Assembly (NCBI RefSeq): GCF_900176335.1
Contig: NZ_FWXW01000001.1
Span: forward strand, 372,001 to 436,000
DNA from: Papillibacter cinnamivorans DSM 12816
GTDB lineage: Bacteria > Bacillota > Clostridia > Oscillospirales > Oscillospiraceae
DNA length: 64,000 nucleotides
Direction of reading: 5' to 3'
The notes below the pieces were generated by a model. It was given only the letters and a program-made list of their open reading frames with translations. It was not told where the DNA came from and did no database searches. Below are positions 42,297 to 51,799 of this stretch, in pieces; the first letter of the stretch is position 1, and each line of letters starts with the position of its first letter. The position numbers and the translations under genes were made by a program.

Positions 42297-42407
42297 ATGG
42301 TACACATTACTATGCAGGATGTGGAAAACATTCTGACCGTGGTGTGGTTAATCTTCGCTATCTACATAGAAGCGAAGAACGCTTGCGGCAACAAGCGTTC
42401 TAGGTAA
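42297..42407 (+). CDS. 36-aa single-helix membrane protein (toxin/holin-like)
   Basis: CGGAGG 7 nt upstream of an ATG opens a 36-codon frame, MVHITMQDVENILTVVWLIF then AIYIEAKNACGNKRSR. A single hydrophobic helix with a basic tail is typical of type I toxins and small holin-like peptides of Firmicutes. The gene is antiparallel to the surrounding phage genes, with its own promoter-like region (TTGCAA...TATTGT, 42172-42199) and terminator. A 9-bp inverted repeat (GAACGCTTG/CAAGCGTTC) lies inside its 3' coding end. Identity is inferred from shape only. Confidence 0.55.
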   Translation: MVHITMQDVENILTVVWLIFAIYIEAKNACGNKRSR

Positions 42408-42414
42408 ACCACCA

Positions 42415-42455
42415 CACGTTGGGGCCAGCTTTCGGGCTGGTTCCTCGTGTTTTAT
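42415..42455 (+). terminator. Terminator of the 36-aa gene
   Basis: Interrupted stem CACG...CCAGC against GCTGG...CGTG followed by TTTTATT, 8 nt after the stop. Confidence 0.65.
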
Positions 42456-42512
42456 TGTACTTTCATTATACACCATTGGAAAAATAATGCAACCATTTTT
42501 TAGAAATTTCTC

Positions 42513-42962
42513 TTAAAATCCGCTTACACTTACTGCACTACCTGTTTTGCTTGTCTGCAACCATCTGGATTTAGTGGCGCGCACATCAACATGCGTAAAG
42601 CCGCCGGATGTGTATTCGTAAAGCCCGATGCCGCCAGTTGCCGGCATCAATGTATCGGCGTATTTTGCAACGGTGCGAGGCGATATACCTTCAATCTGAA
42701 TGTCAGCCGCAGTACCGAGTTTATGCTGAGAACCGTCAACACCTTTTGCGACGTATTTGTTATAGCTGGGGTTTCTGTACGGCCCGGTGATCTTGACAGG
42801 CTTGCCGAAATGTACCCGGATTTTTTCCAGCAAAACAGGCAATTCGTCAGCAATCAAAATAGCCAATTCACCGTCGTTACAGGCAAATTCCTTGATTTTA
42901 AAATGCGGCGCAATTTGCTTTTCGCCGTCTGTAGGTAGATAATATGCTCTTACAGTTGCCAT
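42513..42962 (-). CDS. M15-family peptidase, phage endolysin
   Basis: A 149-aa peptidase_M15_3 enzyme: HFKIKEFACNDGELAILIAD at the N-terminus, KITGPYRNPSYN, the zinc-binding SQHKLGTAADIQIEG (H and D) and GGFTHVDVR (third ligand). It is expected to cut D-Ala/L-Ala or related peptide cross-links of peptidoglycan at lysis. It follows holin and protease genes at the end of the late operon. No cell-wall-binding domain is present. Confidence 0.88.
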   Translation of the reverse strand: MATVRAYYLPTDGEKQIAPHFKIKEFACNDGELAILIADELPVLLEKIRVHFGKPVKITGPYRNPSYNKYVAKGVDGSQHKLGTAADIQIEGISPRTVAKYADTLMPATGGIGLYEYTSGGFTHVDVRATKSRWLQTSKTGSAVSVSGF

Positions 42963-42972
42963 TCTTTCCTCC

Positions 42973-44025
42973 TTAGTCCGTTATAAACTTGTCCGAATAC
43001 CGCTTCAAAATAACCGCTAGTTGTTCTCGGGTCAATGTATCCTGCCATTTGCAGTCGCCGGTTTCGTCACCTACAATTAATCCGTTGTCAGTGGCCCATG
43101 TCGCAGCTTCCGTGGCCCATGAACTCGGTGTGCTTGCCATATCTTCCTCGCTTTCCGTTGAACCCGCAACAGGCACAACAATTGCCGTTTCATAGTCTTT
43201 CAAATTGATGCTTGTGGGATCAGGCAGAATTACAAGTCCGTTTCCGGTGTAAACGTCTTTGCCGGTGATACCCATGTCAACACTGTTTGCTTTGAGGAAT
43301 GCAGTCATTTCAGACATTGACAATGAGCGTCCAATGTTCTTCAAAAAGAAATGGTTTATCAATGCAATCTGACCGGACAGAAAAGGACCTGAAAAACTTG
43401 TTCCAAACTGGTTTACCGCAATACCTGTAGTTGTGGGCTGATAAAATCCTGTCGGTGCGCAGAAATCAACATACTCGCTTGAACTGGTGTAATTTTCAAC
43501 TCGCCATTCGCCATTCACCAATGCTACAGCACCGCAGCCGAGCCATGCTTCATCCTTCATCAGCTTGGAATAATTGCTGTCGCCGCTGTTTCCAGCACTG
43601 TTTACCAGCGTGCAGAATGGCATAAGCTGTCCATAAACTGAATCATAACCGGCTTTAGGCCAAATCATAGAGCGAAAACCCGTGTCAGGTTTCATTTTCA
43701 AAAGCAATGGAAGCGCCGTGTCTTTCAGAAATCCATCCACAAGCCCAACAGTTCCGGGCGCGTCGGGTTCATACATCTGCACAATTTTTCTGCCGGGAGC
43801 AACCTGCAAATGCGCCATGGCGGTAAAGTATCCGTGCCCGTCGCCATCAACGAGCGGTGCTATGTCGGTGAACAGTGCGGATACATTGTCCTTCATGTTT
43901 GCTTCAATTGGAAACCGCTCAAAAGTCAAAGACAATCCGAGCGAACCATCATACCCGGCATCATGCCATCTACTGACGCCTGTAGCATCAAATACAGCTT
44001 TGTTTTCGTTAAGTACAACTATCAT
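42973..44025 (-). CDS. Phage-encoded subtilisin-like protease with SLH-like tail
   Basis: A 350-aa protein with S8 peptidase features: histidine in DGDGHGYFTAMAHLQV, oxyanion segment NSAGNSGDSN and nucleophile serine in FGTSFSGPFLSGQIALI. The aspartate is probably in the VFDATG or HDAGYDG segment. The last ~55 residues (WATEAATWATDNGLIVGDET ... LTREQLAVILKRYSDKF) resemble one S-layer-homology repeat, a cell-wall anchor. The start at 44025 is forced by the holin stop just upstream. No signal peptide. A protease between holin and endolysin is unusual; it may aid envelope breakdown or be a virion component. Confidence 0.75.
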   Translation of the reverse strand: MIVVLNENKAVFDATGVSRWHDAGYDGSLGLSLTFERFPIEANMKDNVSALFTDIAPLVDGDGHGYFTAMAHLQVAPGRKIVQMYEPDAPGTVGLVDGFLKDTALPLLLKMKPDTGFRSMIWPKAGYDSVYGQLMPFCTLVNSAGNSGDSNYSKLMKDEAWLGCGAVALVNGEWRVENYTSSSEYVDFCAPTGFYQPTTTGIAVNQFGTSFSGPFLSGQIALINHFFLKNIGRSLSMSEMTAFLKANSVDMGITGKDVYTGNGLVILPDPTSINLKDYETAIVVPVAGSTESEEDMASTPSSWATEAATWATDNGLIVGDETGDCKWQDTLTREQLAVILKRYSDKFITD

Positions 44026-44029
44026 GGGC

Positions 44030-44215
44030 TTACAGCGTGTTCGCGCTTGTCGGATTGTTGACGATGCCGAACGCAACCAGCACGGGCAACAGCACATTTA
44101 AAAGCCCGTTTACAGTTTCGGAAATATCTACTTTCAAAAACTCCTTTACGCAGAACACCACAAGGGATGCAACTGCAAGCCAAAGTGCCCAAGATTTAAA
44201 ACGATTCTGTGTCAT
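44030..44215 (-). CDS. Phage holin (phi LC3-like)
   Basis: A 61-aa protein with two hydrophobic helices (SWALWLAVASLVVFCVKEFL and LLNVLLPVLVAFGIVNNPTS) separated by a short polar turn, the typical form of phi-LC3-family holins. AAAGGAG lies 7 nt upstream. It would form the membrane pore that lets the endolysin out. Confidence 0.85.
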   Translation of the reverse strand: MTQNRFKSWALWLAVASLVVFCVKEFLKVDISETVNGLLNVLLPVLVAFGIVNNPTSANTL

Positions 44216-44231
44216 GATTTGCTCCTTTCAA

Positions 44232-44627
44232 TTATGCCGTGGTTTTTGCCTTGTAAACCGTAGTAAACGAAGATTCATTATATATGTTGTAATTGCATTC
44301 CGGAAGAGTTATACCAGAACCGGGGCCAGACCATTCAGTTTGTGCAAAACTTTTTATCGTTCCCCAACTTCCACCGCTATAGGTAAAATAATGAATACCA
44401 GTATTTATAAGCCATGTCCCATTAAAATACCACGGATTAGACGAAGCCATTACAAGATAAGCAGTTCCGCTAATAATTTCTATTAGTTGATACGGATAAT
44501 CCTCCGTTAATACGGGACTGTCAGGATAATTTTCCCATTGCTGATACGGTGAAGCGGGTGCGCCACCCCCACCATTTCCATTTCTGCCTATAGCGCCTGT
44601 CAGCATGCGAAATATGTATGGACGCAT
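44232..44627 (-). CDS. Phage hypothetical protein, likely tail-associated
   Basis: A 131-aa protein with a Gly-rich hinge (GRNGNGGGGAP) followed by a small aromatic beta domain (YFNGTWLINTGIHYFTYSGG SW-type repeats). It lies between the repeat-domain tail protein and the holin. The N-terminal MRPYIFRMLTG resembles short anchors of phage tail appendages. No family recognised. Confidence 0.55.
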   Translation of the reverse strand: MRPYIFRMLTGAIGRNGNGGGGAPASPYQQWENYPDSPVLTEDYPYQLIEIISGTAYLVMASSNPWYFNGTWLINTGIHYFTYSGGSWGTIKSFAQTEWSGPGSGITLPECNYNIYNESSFTTVYKAKTTA

Positions 44628-44630
44628 GAC

Positions 44631-45851
44631 TCACACTCCAATCGTGACAATGGAAACAGTGAACACGGTGCCGCTTTCAGGCGTCCATCCTGCATCGGTG
44701 GAGAGAATGCCGTAAAGCGTTGTACTGTCGGATGCAAGGACGCCAGACAAATTAGGCGTGTCAGCCTGCCCCCATACGGTGTCTCCAAGATCGACAGGTG
44801 TTGCGATGGACAGATAGCCAAGATATTTGCTTCTGTCGCCGGACGGAAGGTTATAAGCGGAATTATCAGCAATCGCCGTTGGAGCGGTGTTGTACAGGTG
44901 CAGCTTGATAGCGTCGATTCCGGTAGGAAGAGTGCCGGTGTCAATTCTAAGCGATGCGCCGATCACAACAACGGGAGAACCGGGAAGATTCGACACGTCG
45001 GAAAACGTTAAATATTCAACGTCTTTTCCGCCCGTAAGGGTAGCCGCACCAAATGACCCGTTGGCGCATGTTTCGGTTGTAGTGATGGAATTTGCGGCGC
45101 TTCCCGCTGTATCGGCCGTCAGAACAACGGTGTCGCCTGCTCCGTCAGCACCGCCTACCCCAACGGTATCCGATGCCGTGATAGCGGCAACAAGCGCGGT
45201 AACGGCATTTGCAGCGGTGCAATCGGTTCCTGCGGTTGTGGTGCCGAGGGTGGCGGCGTCAAATACGTTTGTTTCTTCTGTAAAATCGGATGTAGTTGCG
45301 ATACTGTTTCCCGCTGTACCGCCAACCAGCGCGGTAATCGTGCTGATATCCGAAGAAAAGTTTCCAGCGGTAACGTCCAAGTGAGCACCGGAGACTCCAT
45401 CATCACCGTTAATGGCATCGACAATATTATCCTGTGTTCCAGAAAGGTCGTCTCCAAGAATAATTTCACCGTCGACAGGTTGCGTACCCGTTTCTTCAAA
45501 CGTATCAGCATCAACGAAGGTATATGTTTTATAACCAATAGTGAATGTGTCGCCCGCCGTAGGCTGCGTGTCAACCGTAAGAGCGCCCGTTGCTTTTGTT
45601 GCGTATGAAGTAATATCAACCGCGATGTTTCCGAGTCCAACAGTCTGATCGGTGTCGGCCGCAAACTCATATTTATCCTTTCCGATAGATACGACCTCAC
45701 CATCTTTGACTACTCCGGTCAATGTGAGCGTTCCGGTTGCGGAGGCGGACAAAGTTCCAATTACATCCCCGGCAGTATAAGCGGTTGTATTTGCAGGCCG
45801 GGTAATGCTGTCGGAGGCCCGCTTTCCGATTCTTGCGTTAAAAGTACCCAT
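44631..45851 (-). CDS. Phage structural protein with tandem beta-domain repeats
   Basis: A 406-aa acidic, Thr/Ala/Gly-rich protein. Three related segments repeat a strand pattern: GEVVSIGKDKYEFAADTDQT, GDTFTIGYKTYTFVDADTFE and GDTVVLTADTAGSAANSITT, each followed by a helix with AINGDD/ALVAAI-like spacing. The C-terminal ~130 residues form a different beta domain (DAIKLHLYNTAPTAIADNSA). It reads as a tail or head-decoration protein that binds the cell surface. No enzyme motif. Confidence 0.65.
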   Translation of the reverse strand: MGTFNARIGKRASDSITRPANTTAYTAGDVIGTLSASATGTLTLTGVVKDGEVVSIGKDKYEFAADTDQTVGLGNIAVDITSYATKATGALTVDTQPTAGDTFTIGYKTYTFVDADTFEETGTQPVDGEIILGDDLSGTQDNIVDAINGDDGVSGAHLDVTAGNFSSDISTITALVGGTAGNSIATTSDFTEETNVFDAATLGTTTAGTDCTAANAVTALVAAITASDTVGVGGADGAGDTVVLTADTAGSAANSITTTETCANGSFGAATLTGGKDVEYLTFSDVSNLPGSPVVVIGASLRIDTGTLPTGIDAIKLHLYNTAPTAIADNSAYNLPSGDRSKYLGYLSIATPVDLGDTVWGQADTPNLSGVLASDSTTLYGILSTDAGWTPESGTVFTVSIVTIGV

Positions 45852-45865
45852 GTCATTTCATCCTT

Positions 45866-46150
45866 TCAATTTCCGCTTTTTAGAGTGTGGGCGGTATCGT
45901 TTAGCCATTGTTCCAGTTCGTTTATGCCTTGCGTAACCGGCCCGTTACATCCCTGCTCCTGTAACCCGTACAGCGCCGCACGAACGCTTTTAAGGATCAT
46001 TCGCTGTTCTCCTGCGACGCCTTTCATATCGGATTCCAGGTTTTTGATCCTTCGCCCGTGTCCGCATGTTGATATCAGATATGTAGCAAGTCCGCCTATC
46101 ACAAGCGAAAGAACAATCGGAATGGCTGGCTTAATGAATACTTCCCACAT
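45866..46150 (-). CDS. Small membrane-anchored coiled-coil phage protein
   Basis: A 94-aa protein with an N-terminal helix (FIKPAIPIVLSLVIGGLATY) and a soluble helical region (IKNLESDMKGVAGEQRMILK). The start at 46150 has AAGGAA about 7 nt upstream. The form resembles hemolysin XhlA-like or spanin-like lysis accessory proteins, but it lies upstream of the tail proteins. Function unknown. Confidence 0.55.
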   Translation of the reverse strand: MWEVFIKPAIPIVLSLVIGGLATYLISTCGHGRRIKNLESDMKGVAGEQRMILKSVRAALYGLQEQGCNGPVTQGINELEQWLNDTAHTLKSGN

Positions 46151-46204
46151 CTTGTTTCCTTCTTTCATGCGCTTATTGATGCATATTGCGAGATTATGCT
46201 TGAA

Positions 46205-49200
46205 TCAGTCAATGCCTCGCATTTCTAATATTTTTGCCTTTGCCTGATTGTAAGCGTCTCTGTAGATGGTTTTAATATCCTTGATCTTGTCTTCCGTGGA
46301 TTCAGACTTATAACTGCTTGATTTTAGTTTTGCGGTTAACACTCTTGTCACATACTCGTCGTAGACTTCATTAAACTTCATAGTTTCAGAAGGCGAGAGT
46401 TTAATGGTTTCGCTACCGTGCTCAAATGAAATGGGCGGTTGTTTGGGTAAAACAGAATAATCGTGGCTATCGCCAAGTTGATAGAGCCTGTACAATTCCT
46501 GCTTCACGGAATCATCAAGAGAAACCGCATTGTCCAAAACAATGTTAAATGTGGACAATATGTCTTTACCCGTTGATTTCCCTAATGCTGAATTTCCAGC
46601 AAGAATAAAAATATTACTATAACTTGCTTTAAACTCCGGAGAAACACTTCCAATAATATCAATAATATACCGTTCGACATTTGCGACCGGGACTCCGAAC
46701 ATCGTCCCGATTGTAACCGAAAGTTCTTGCAGCGGGCTTGTTAGAATTGTTGGGTTTGCTTTTATGTAATCAAGTACACTTCCACCATTACCTGTTATGT
46801 CGGAAACCCCACCAACAACCCGGTTTAAAGACGTAGATAGCGCGAGGATTCCATTCACAAGATCATTAATTGTAGATATATTGGGTGCTTCAACGTCATA
46901 CCACTTATCTCCAGTGATTGCGCTGTTTAATAAGGAATACAGCTCTCCACCGCCAAGGAAACTTCCGGATATAGTTGATAGCATTTCTTTCTCAAACTTT
47001 TCCTCTTCTTTCCCGCGAACCTTTCTCCACGCATTATTTATAATTGAAATCATGGCAGCACCAGCAGCCAACGCGGATATAGTTCTAACAAACTGCTGAC
47101 TTGCCGTTTTTGCAGCTTGTTTATTGGACGCAGTCGGGTTGCTTTTATACTCAGTTTTAGCAGAACGCATGCTTTCAACTGATTCGACTAGCATGTTATA
47201 GTTTTGGAGCCTTTGCGTCATAAACATGGTTAAACTTCGAACCAACTGATCGTCGCTTCTTAATACCTGCGGTCTTTGCAGCAAGGTATAATTGGGCTGT
47301 GTATCATATATGGTACGATTAAAAACTTCCGCAACAGACTTGTAGAATTCATCCGTTCCCGCTTTTAATTCTGTGTTCTGGTCAACATACGCCTCCGATG
47401 CTTTCCATATTCTGCCCACAGTAAATACATCCGCCGACTGTACCCAGTTCATCAGCGCGGGAAGCTTTTTGGTTAAGCCTTGCTTCTGAGATACATCGCC
47501 AAGTTCTGTTGTAGAATTTCCCTGTCGTCTGTACCACAATAGCGGAGTATATCGGTCAATTAAATCGTAATCGACCTTTCCAGAGACTATGCTTTTAGAA
47601 ACTGGAATCCACCCTAGATTAGCGGCGGCTGTGGGCAAGGAAGCAACCTGCTTCATGGTTACGCTCGGATTGAGGGCTAAGGTGGCTTGCGCAAAGTTAC
47701 CGCGAAGCTTCATCAAAGTTCTTGATAGCCCGTCCACTTTACCGTTTGGTCTTTGAATGTCCGCTATCATTTTTTCAATATACTCTGATGCACTTTTTCC
47801 CCACTTTTGAGAAAGGGCATTTTTAACGCTGTTTGCGTACTCCGGCATAGTTGCGTTATATACTTTATTGAAATTGCGAACTGGGGCGGCAAGTCCATTA
47901 TATTTTGACACATTATCAATCTGACGCAGAAGTACACTGGTAACGTCCTCCAGAACAATCGGATTAGAGGAAGCAACGCGGCTTTTTAGCAGCCCCATCC
48001 CCTCGATTGTGCCGTCATGTATCAAGCTTTCAAATTCGCTTCGCGTAAAGTTCTTATTAGAGTTGATGGGAAAGTAATCGTCTACGGTTGCCAGTTCATA
48101 GCCAAGCAGTTCCAACGACGTTTCATTGATTGCGTTTTTGGAAATTGTATTGAAATAGTTATATGCCAAATCCGCGAATTGCCCTTCCTGCTCAGTCATA
48201 GAGTTTGTAATACTTTTAATTTGGCTTGGAGAAAGCTTAATAATTGTACCTTTTGCGTAAGCGTCGGACAGATTTCCCGCTAAATACAGTTTTGGGTTCG
48301 GAATTGTTATCCCTCCGCTGTTGATATGCCTCAAATTGTCAGCGTTCAACGAGTGCAAATATAGCGATATTCTCATGGCTGGAGTGATTTTAACGGCCGT
48401 TCCGTTGGGAGCGACTATTCCGGTATCAATGAATTGTGCTTTTGAGCCCGTCCAAGATTCGAATAGCTTTTTATTGCGAGATGTAAAATCATCAAACGAT
48501 TTTGTTGCTTTCATCTGGAAATCAAGCATTTTTGTCTGGCCGTTTTCAAGTTGTTTATAGATACTATAAAATGAGCCGTCTTTCCATCCAGCAAGTCGCT
48601 TAAACATTCTGCCAGGAGAAAGAGATTGTGAATTGTATCCGTTTATTAACATGGATGGTCCAGACGATTTGCTTCCCTTTGCGCTTTCGATTTCAGATAT
48701 ACTACCCTCTGCAACTTTTTTTATTTCTCTTGCCCTTTCTACGCCCACCTCTTTTTTTGCTGTCTTGATTTCGTATTTAACGCCACGCAAAACTTCGGTT
48801 AATTCCTGAACATCATTAATATCCATGTCAGCAATCTTTTTACGATCAAGCCGCGCTATCATTTCTTCTGTTTTCTTATTTGGAATAAAATCGGGGTCAT
48901 TCTGTTTTGCGGATTCATATTCAGCCTTTAAGTTTCGCAAATTCAGTTCAGTTTTTTCCGTCATACCCTTGGCTGTGGTATCAATGTCACCAATCAAAGA
49001 GCGCACCTGCGATTTTACATCTGGTGAAAGTTTCATTTTATTCAGACCATGTACTAATGACAACAGTTTCGAACGCTGCGCACTCTCGCTTCTACGTATG
49101 CGTTGATGCTCTATAATTTCCTTATAATGGTCTATTGCTCTTTCAAGCCGTACGTTTCCTTTTGCATTTTCCTTGGCAACTGCTATCGCTTTTTCGTGGG

Positions 49201-51784
49201 CTGCATCCGCTTGGTCAAGCAACCGACGATACATTTCCACGTACTTCGAACGCTCCGTAGCATCTTTAAACTCCGCTTTCTGGTCAGCTAATTTGTCTTG
49301 GAACTTTGCTTTTTGTTGAGATAGTTTTTCTGCGGTATCTATTTTTTGTTCCCACAGTGCAAGTTCCTTTTCATACTTTGCAACCTCGCGCTCTGCGGAA
49401 ATTAGGTTGTTAATATCAAATTTATCCACAATTCCGTCTTTTGCCGCTTGCTGTATCTCTGCAATAGCTCTGTCTCTAATTGCATATCTGCTTTCGGCTG
49501 CGCCAACGGATGTACCGCCATAATCGTCCCCATATGTATTTTCACGAACGCCAGTTTGATTTTCATCGACATTTGGCGGGTTCTGTGATAGTATAGTTTC
49601 GGAAACGGAACTGCTTCTAGCATTACCGCCAACTTCGCTTTCTGCGGGGGTAACGGGGCTGGCAGATCCGTTTTTATTGCTATTTATCTTAATTTCCCCG
49701 TTATTGATCCGGTTCAGGATCACGGATCCGACGCTTCCGTCAAGTTTTGCTTCTGCCTTGCCTCCATTGTCAAATTCAAAATAAATGGATGTTTTCGTTT
49801 TTTTACTGACGGTTCCGCTGACACCGCTTGGAAGCGTAAGCGTATCTCCTGCTTGTAATGAATCAACTATATTGGAAGGCTGAGATTTTGTGCCGGTGGA
49901 TGTAAAGTTTCTTAGGTCGTTGCTTATAAAATCAATTACGGCGTCTTTGGGAGTTTTCACATTAGAGTTACCGCTTATTTCTTTTATACGGCCATCCTTT
50001 GTTCTTATGGTTAACTCATAATATGGGCCAAAAGAGTGTCTGTTTGTTGAGAATAAATATCCGGCAAAATTACCATCACCCGTTTTTATGTTTTCCTTTA
50101 ATACGGAATAAGGACTTTTGCCTTCGTACATTACAGATTGAATCCATTTCTGAGTATCTCCTATTGTGCCTACATCGCTTTGACGTTCACTGACATTGTT
50201 TGTTTTAACCGTGGGCGTGACTTCTTTGATTGTTTCCTGCGCTGTTTTTGCGGGTTCAGCCTGTACTGCGTTAGGAACATCCGTTCGACTATCCTGCGCG
50301 ATTGTGGGGCCTTGTGTGATGTTTCCGATTGCGGTAGCGCCAGCGCCCATAATTCCGCCAGACAGCGCGCCGCCAAGAGCAGACAATACGGGCTGAGTTG
50401 CAAAGAACTCCGTGTTCGCCCGCTTGGATGCTTCGGACTTGCTCACGCCGGAATCGACAAGGTCCTGCACATATTGCGCGTACTGCGACTTGTCGCCCAT
50501 GATTGCCATGTCTGCAAGCGTTTCAGTGTACTGAGAAACAACTTCTTCGGACGCTTCAATCCCGGCCTGTTTCAGGATCTGAACCACTCCGGCTTTTGAA
50601 ATCAGCTTTGTGGGAGTCTTGGCAAGTTTCAGCAGGTTTTCAAAGGGAAGTTTCTCGGTAAGGTATTCCACAGCGCCGGTGACCGCGGAGTCTGAAAACA
50701 CCTGTGCCGCAGAACCGCCAGACTGTGCAGACTGCAACGCCTGTGCGCCGGATGCCGCTCCCGCCATGGAAGCAAGTCCAGCAACGCCGAACGGAAGCGA
50801 AGATGCAGACTGACCGATAGATATCCCGACGTTCGCCAGAAACGCCTGTGTGGGCGTCATGTCTTTAGTGATCCCGGCGCGTGTAGCCTGCTCTTTAATG
50901 GCTGGCAACATCGCGGGGGAATTGGGATCAATCGGCACATATTTACCGGTTACGGCGTTGGAAAGCGCCTGCGCTCCGGCGTACAGCGTACCGCCTACGG
51001 ACAGTTTGGAATTAAGCAGATTGTTGACAACCGCATACGCTTTGTTTTTAGATGATTTTTCCAACTCGCGCCCATAAACAGACTGTGCTTTTCTCGCGTT
51101 CAGCTCCCGATCGATGGTTCCCAGGTACTGGTTCGCCTTGTCCGTTTCGCCTTTCCCAATATAGTAGGCATATACGTTGCGTTCGGCGTCGGTCATGTAC
51201 TGGTACTTAATATCTTCGGAAACCGCTCCGATTACGTTCGGATCGTACTTGGTGGGGTCGTCGCTTCCTCCATGGGTAGCGGCATACTCCACTTTATTGT
51301 CCTCGCTTTGCTTACCCTTGGAGGCGTATTTCAGAAAAGAATTGTCGTTCTGTACCTGCTCCATGGATTTTCTGGTACTGTCCTGCTCCTGATAATATGC
51401 ATCTGCTCCCGTCTGGTCGCGCTTGTAAACAACATCTGCAATCTGCTTGCCTATACTTACGGACTTTGCTTTTTCGGCATCAGCGAGATCCTGACGTCCG
51501 GCCTGGATATAGAAGTCCTCAGATTGTGCCGCTGCCGCAGACTGCTTTTTCAGGGCATCCAGTTGGGCGTTTTCCCGGTCAAACTGTTCGCTTGTGCGGA
51601 AGGAGTGAAGTGCGTTTGAATATTTTGTGTGTTCATCTCCAGTTGAAACAACTGAATTTGATATATTTAGCTGCTGATACCCTTGCGGAGCGGAAGATAT
51701 TACTGGAGATGACGCGGAATGTATATCATCCAAAGTGGGTTTCACGGGCGTATGTATTTCATTTAAAGAAGGCTTTTTTGCCAT
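46205..51784 (-). CDS. Very large phage internal virion protein (1859 aa)
   Basis: The N-terminal ~540 residues are Ala/Ser/Gln-rich with hydrophobic stretches (VLSALGGALSGGIMGAGATA). Two small domains follow, FAGYLFSTNRHSFGPYYELT and a beta domain with LPSGVSGTVSKKTKTSIYFE. A long charged coiled-coil (about 790-1000) precedes a ~700-residue helical region with membrane-like segments (VRTISALAAGAAMISIINNA). The architecture fits the giant internal or ejection proteins ('large polyvalent proteins') of short-tailed phages, which leave the capsid with the DNA. The start at 51784 has GGAG at 9 nt and overlaps nothing. No transglycosylase motif was found. Confidence 0.65.
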   Translation of the reverse strand: MAKKPSLNEIHTPVKPTLDDIHSASSPVISSAPQGYQQLNISNSVVSTGDEHTKYSNALHSFRTSEQFDRENAQLDALKKQSAAAAQSEDFYIQAGRQDLADAEKAKSVSIGKQIADVVYKRDQTGADAYYQEQDSTRKSMEQVQNDNSFLKYASKGKQSEDNKVEYAATHGGSDDPTKYDPNVIGAVSEDIKYQYMTDAERNVYAYYIGKGETDKANQYLGTIDRELNARKAQSVYGRELEKSSKNKAYAVVNNLLNSKLSVGGTLYAGAQALSNAVTGKYVPIDPNSPAMLPAIKEQATRAGITKDMTPTQAFLANVGISIGQSASSLPFGVAGLASMAGAASGAQALQSAQSGGSAAQVFSDSAVTGAVEYLTEKLPFENLLKLAKTPTKLISKAGVVQILKQAGIEASEEVVSQYTETLADMAIMGDKSQYAQYVQDLVDSGVSKSEASKRANTEFFATQPVLSALGGALSGGIMGAGATAIGNITQGPTIAQDSRTDVPNAVQAEPAKTAQETIKEVTPTVKTNNVSERQSDVGTIGDTQKWIQSVMYEGKSPYSVLKENIKTGDGNFAGYLFSTNRHSFGPYYELTIRTKDGRIKEISGNSNVKTPKDAVIDFISNDLRNFTSTGTKSQPSNIVDSLQAGDTLTLPSGVSGTVSKKTKTSIYFEFDNGGKAEAKLDGSVGSVILNRINNGEIKINSNKNGSASPVTPAESEVGGNARSSSVSETILSQNPPNVDENQTGVRENTYGDDYGGTSVGAAESRYAIRDRAIAEIQQAAKDGIVDKFDINNLISAEREVAKYEKELALWEQKIDTAEKLSQQKAKFQDKLADQKAEFKDATERSKYVEMYRRLLDQADAAHEKAIAVAKENAKGNVRLERAIDHYKEIIEHQRIRRSESAQRSKLLSLVHGLNKMKLSPDVKSQVRSLIGDIDTTAKGMTEKTELNLRNLKAEYESAKQNDPDFIPNKKTEEMIARLDRKKIADMDINDVQELTEVLRGVKYEIKTAKKEVGVERAREIKKVAEGSISEIESAKGSKSSGPSMLINGYNSQSLSPGRMFKRLAGWKDGSFYSIYKQLENGQTKMLDFQMKATKSFDDFTSRNKKLFESWTGSKAQFIDTGIVAPNGTAVKITPAMRISLYLHSLNADNLRHINSGGITIPNPKLYLAGNLSDAYAKGTIIKLSPSQIKSITNSMTEQEGQFADLAYNYFNTISKNAINETSLELLGYELATVDDYFPINSNKNFTRSEFESLIHDGTIEGMGLLKSRVASSNPIVLEDVTSVLLRQIDNVSKYNGLAAPVRNFNKVYNATMPEYANSVKNALSQKWGKSASEYIEKMIADIQRPNGKVDGLSRTLMKLRGNFAQATLALNPSVTMKQVASLPTAAANLGWIPVSKSIVSGKVDYDLIDRYTPLLWYRRQGNSTTELGDVSQKQGLTKKLPALMNWVQSADVFTVGRIWKASEAYVDQNTELKAGTDEFYKSVAEVFNRTIYDTQPNYTLLQRPQVLRSDDQLVRSLTMFMTQRLQNYNMLVESVESMRSAKTEYKSNPTASNKQAAKTASQQFVRTISALAAGAAMISIINNAWRKVRGKEEEKFEKEMLSTISGSFLGGGELYSLLNSAITGDKWYDVEAPNISTINDLVNGILALSTSLNRVVGGVSDITGNGGSVLDYIKANPTILTSPLQELSVTIGTMFGVPVANVERYIIDIIGSVSPEFKASYSNIFILAGNSALGKSTGKDILSTFNIVLDNAVSLDDSVKQELYRLYQLGDSHDYSVLPKQPPISFEHGSETIKLSPSETMKFNEVYDEYVTRVLTAKLKSSSYKSESTEDKIKDIKTIYRDAYNQAKAKILEMRGID

Positions 51785-51799
51785 GCGTTCACGCTCCAA

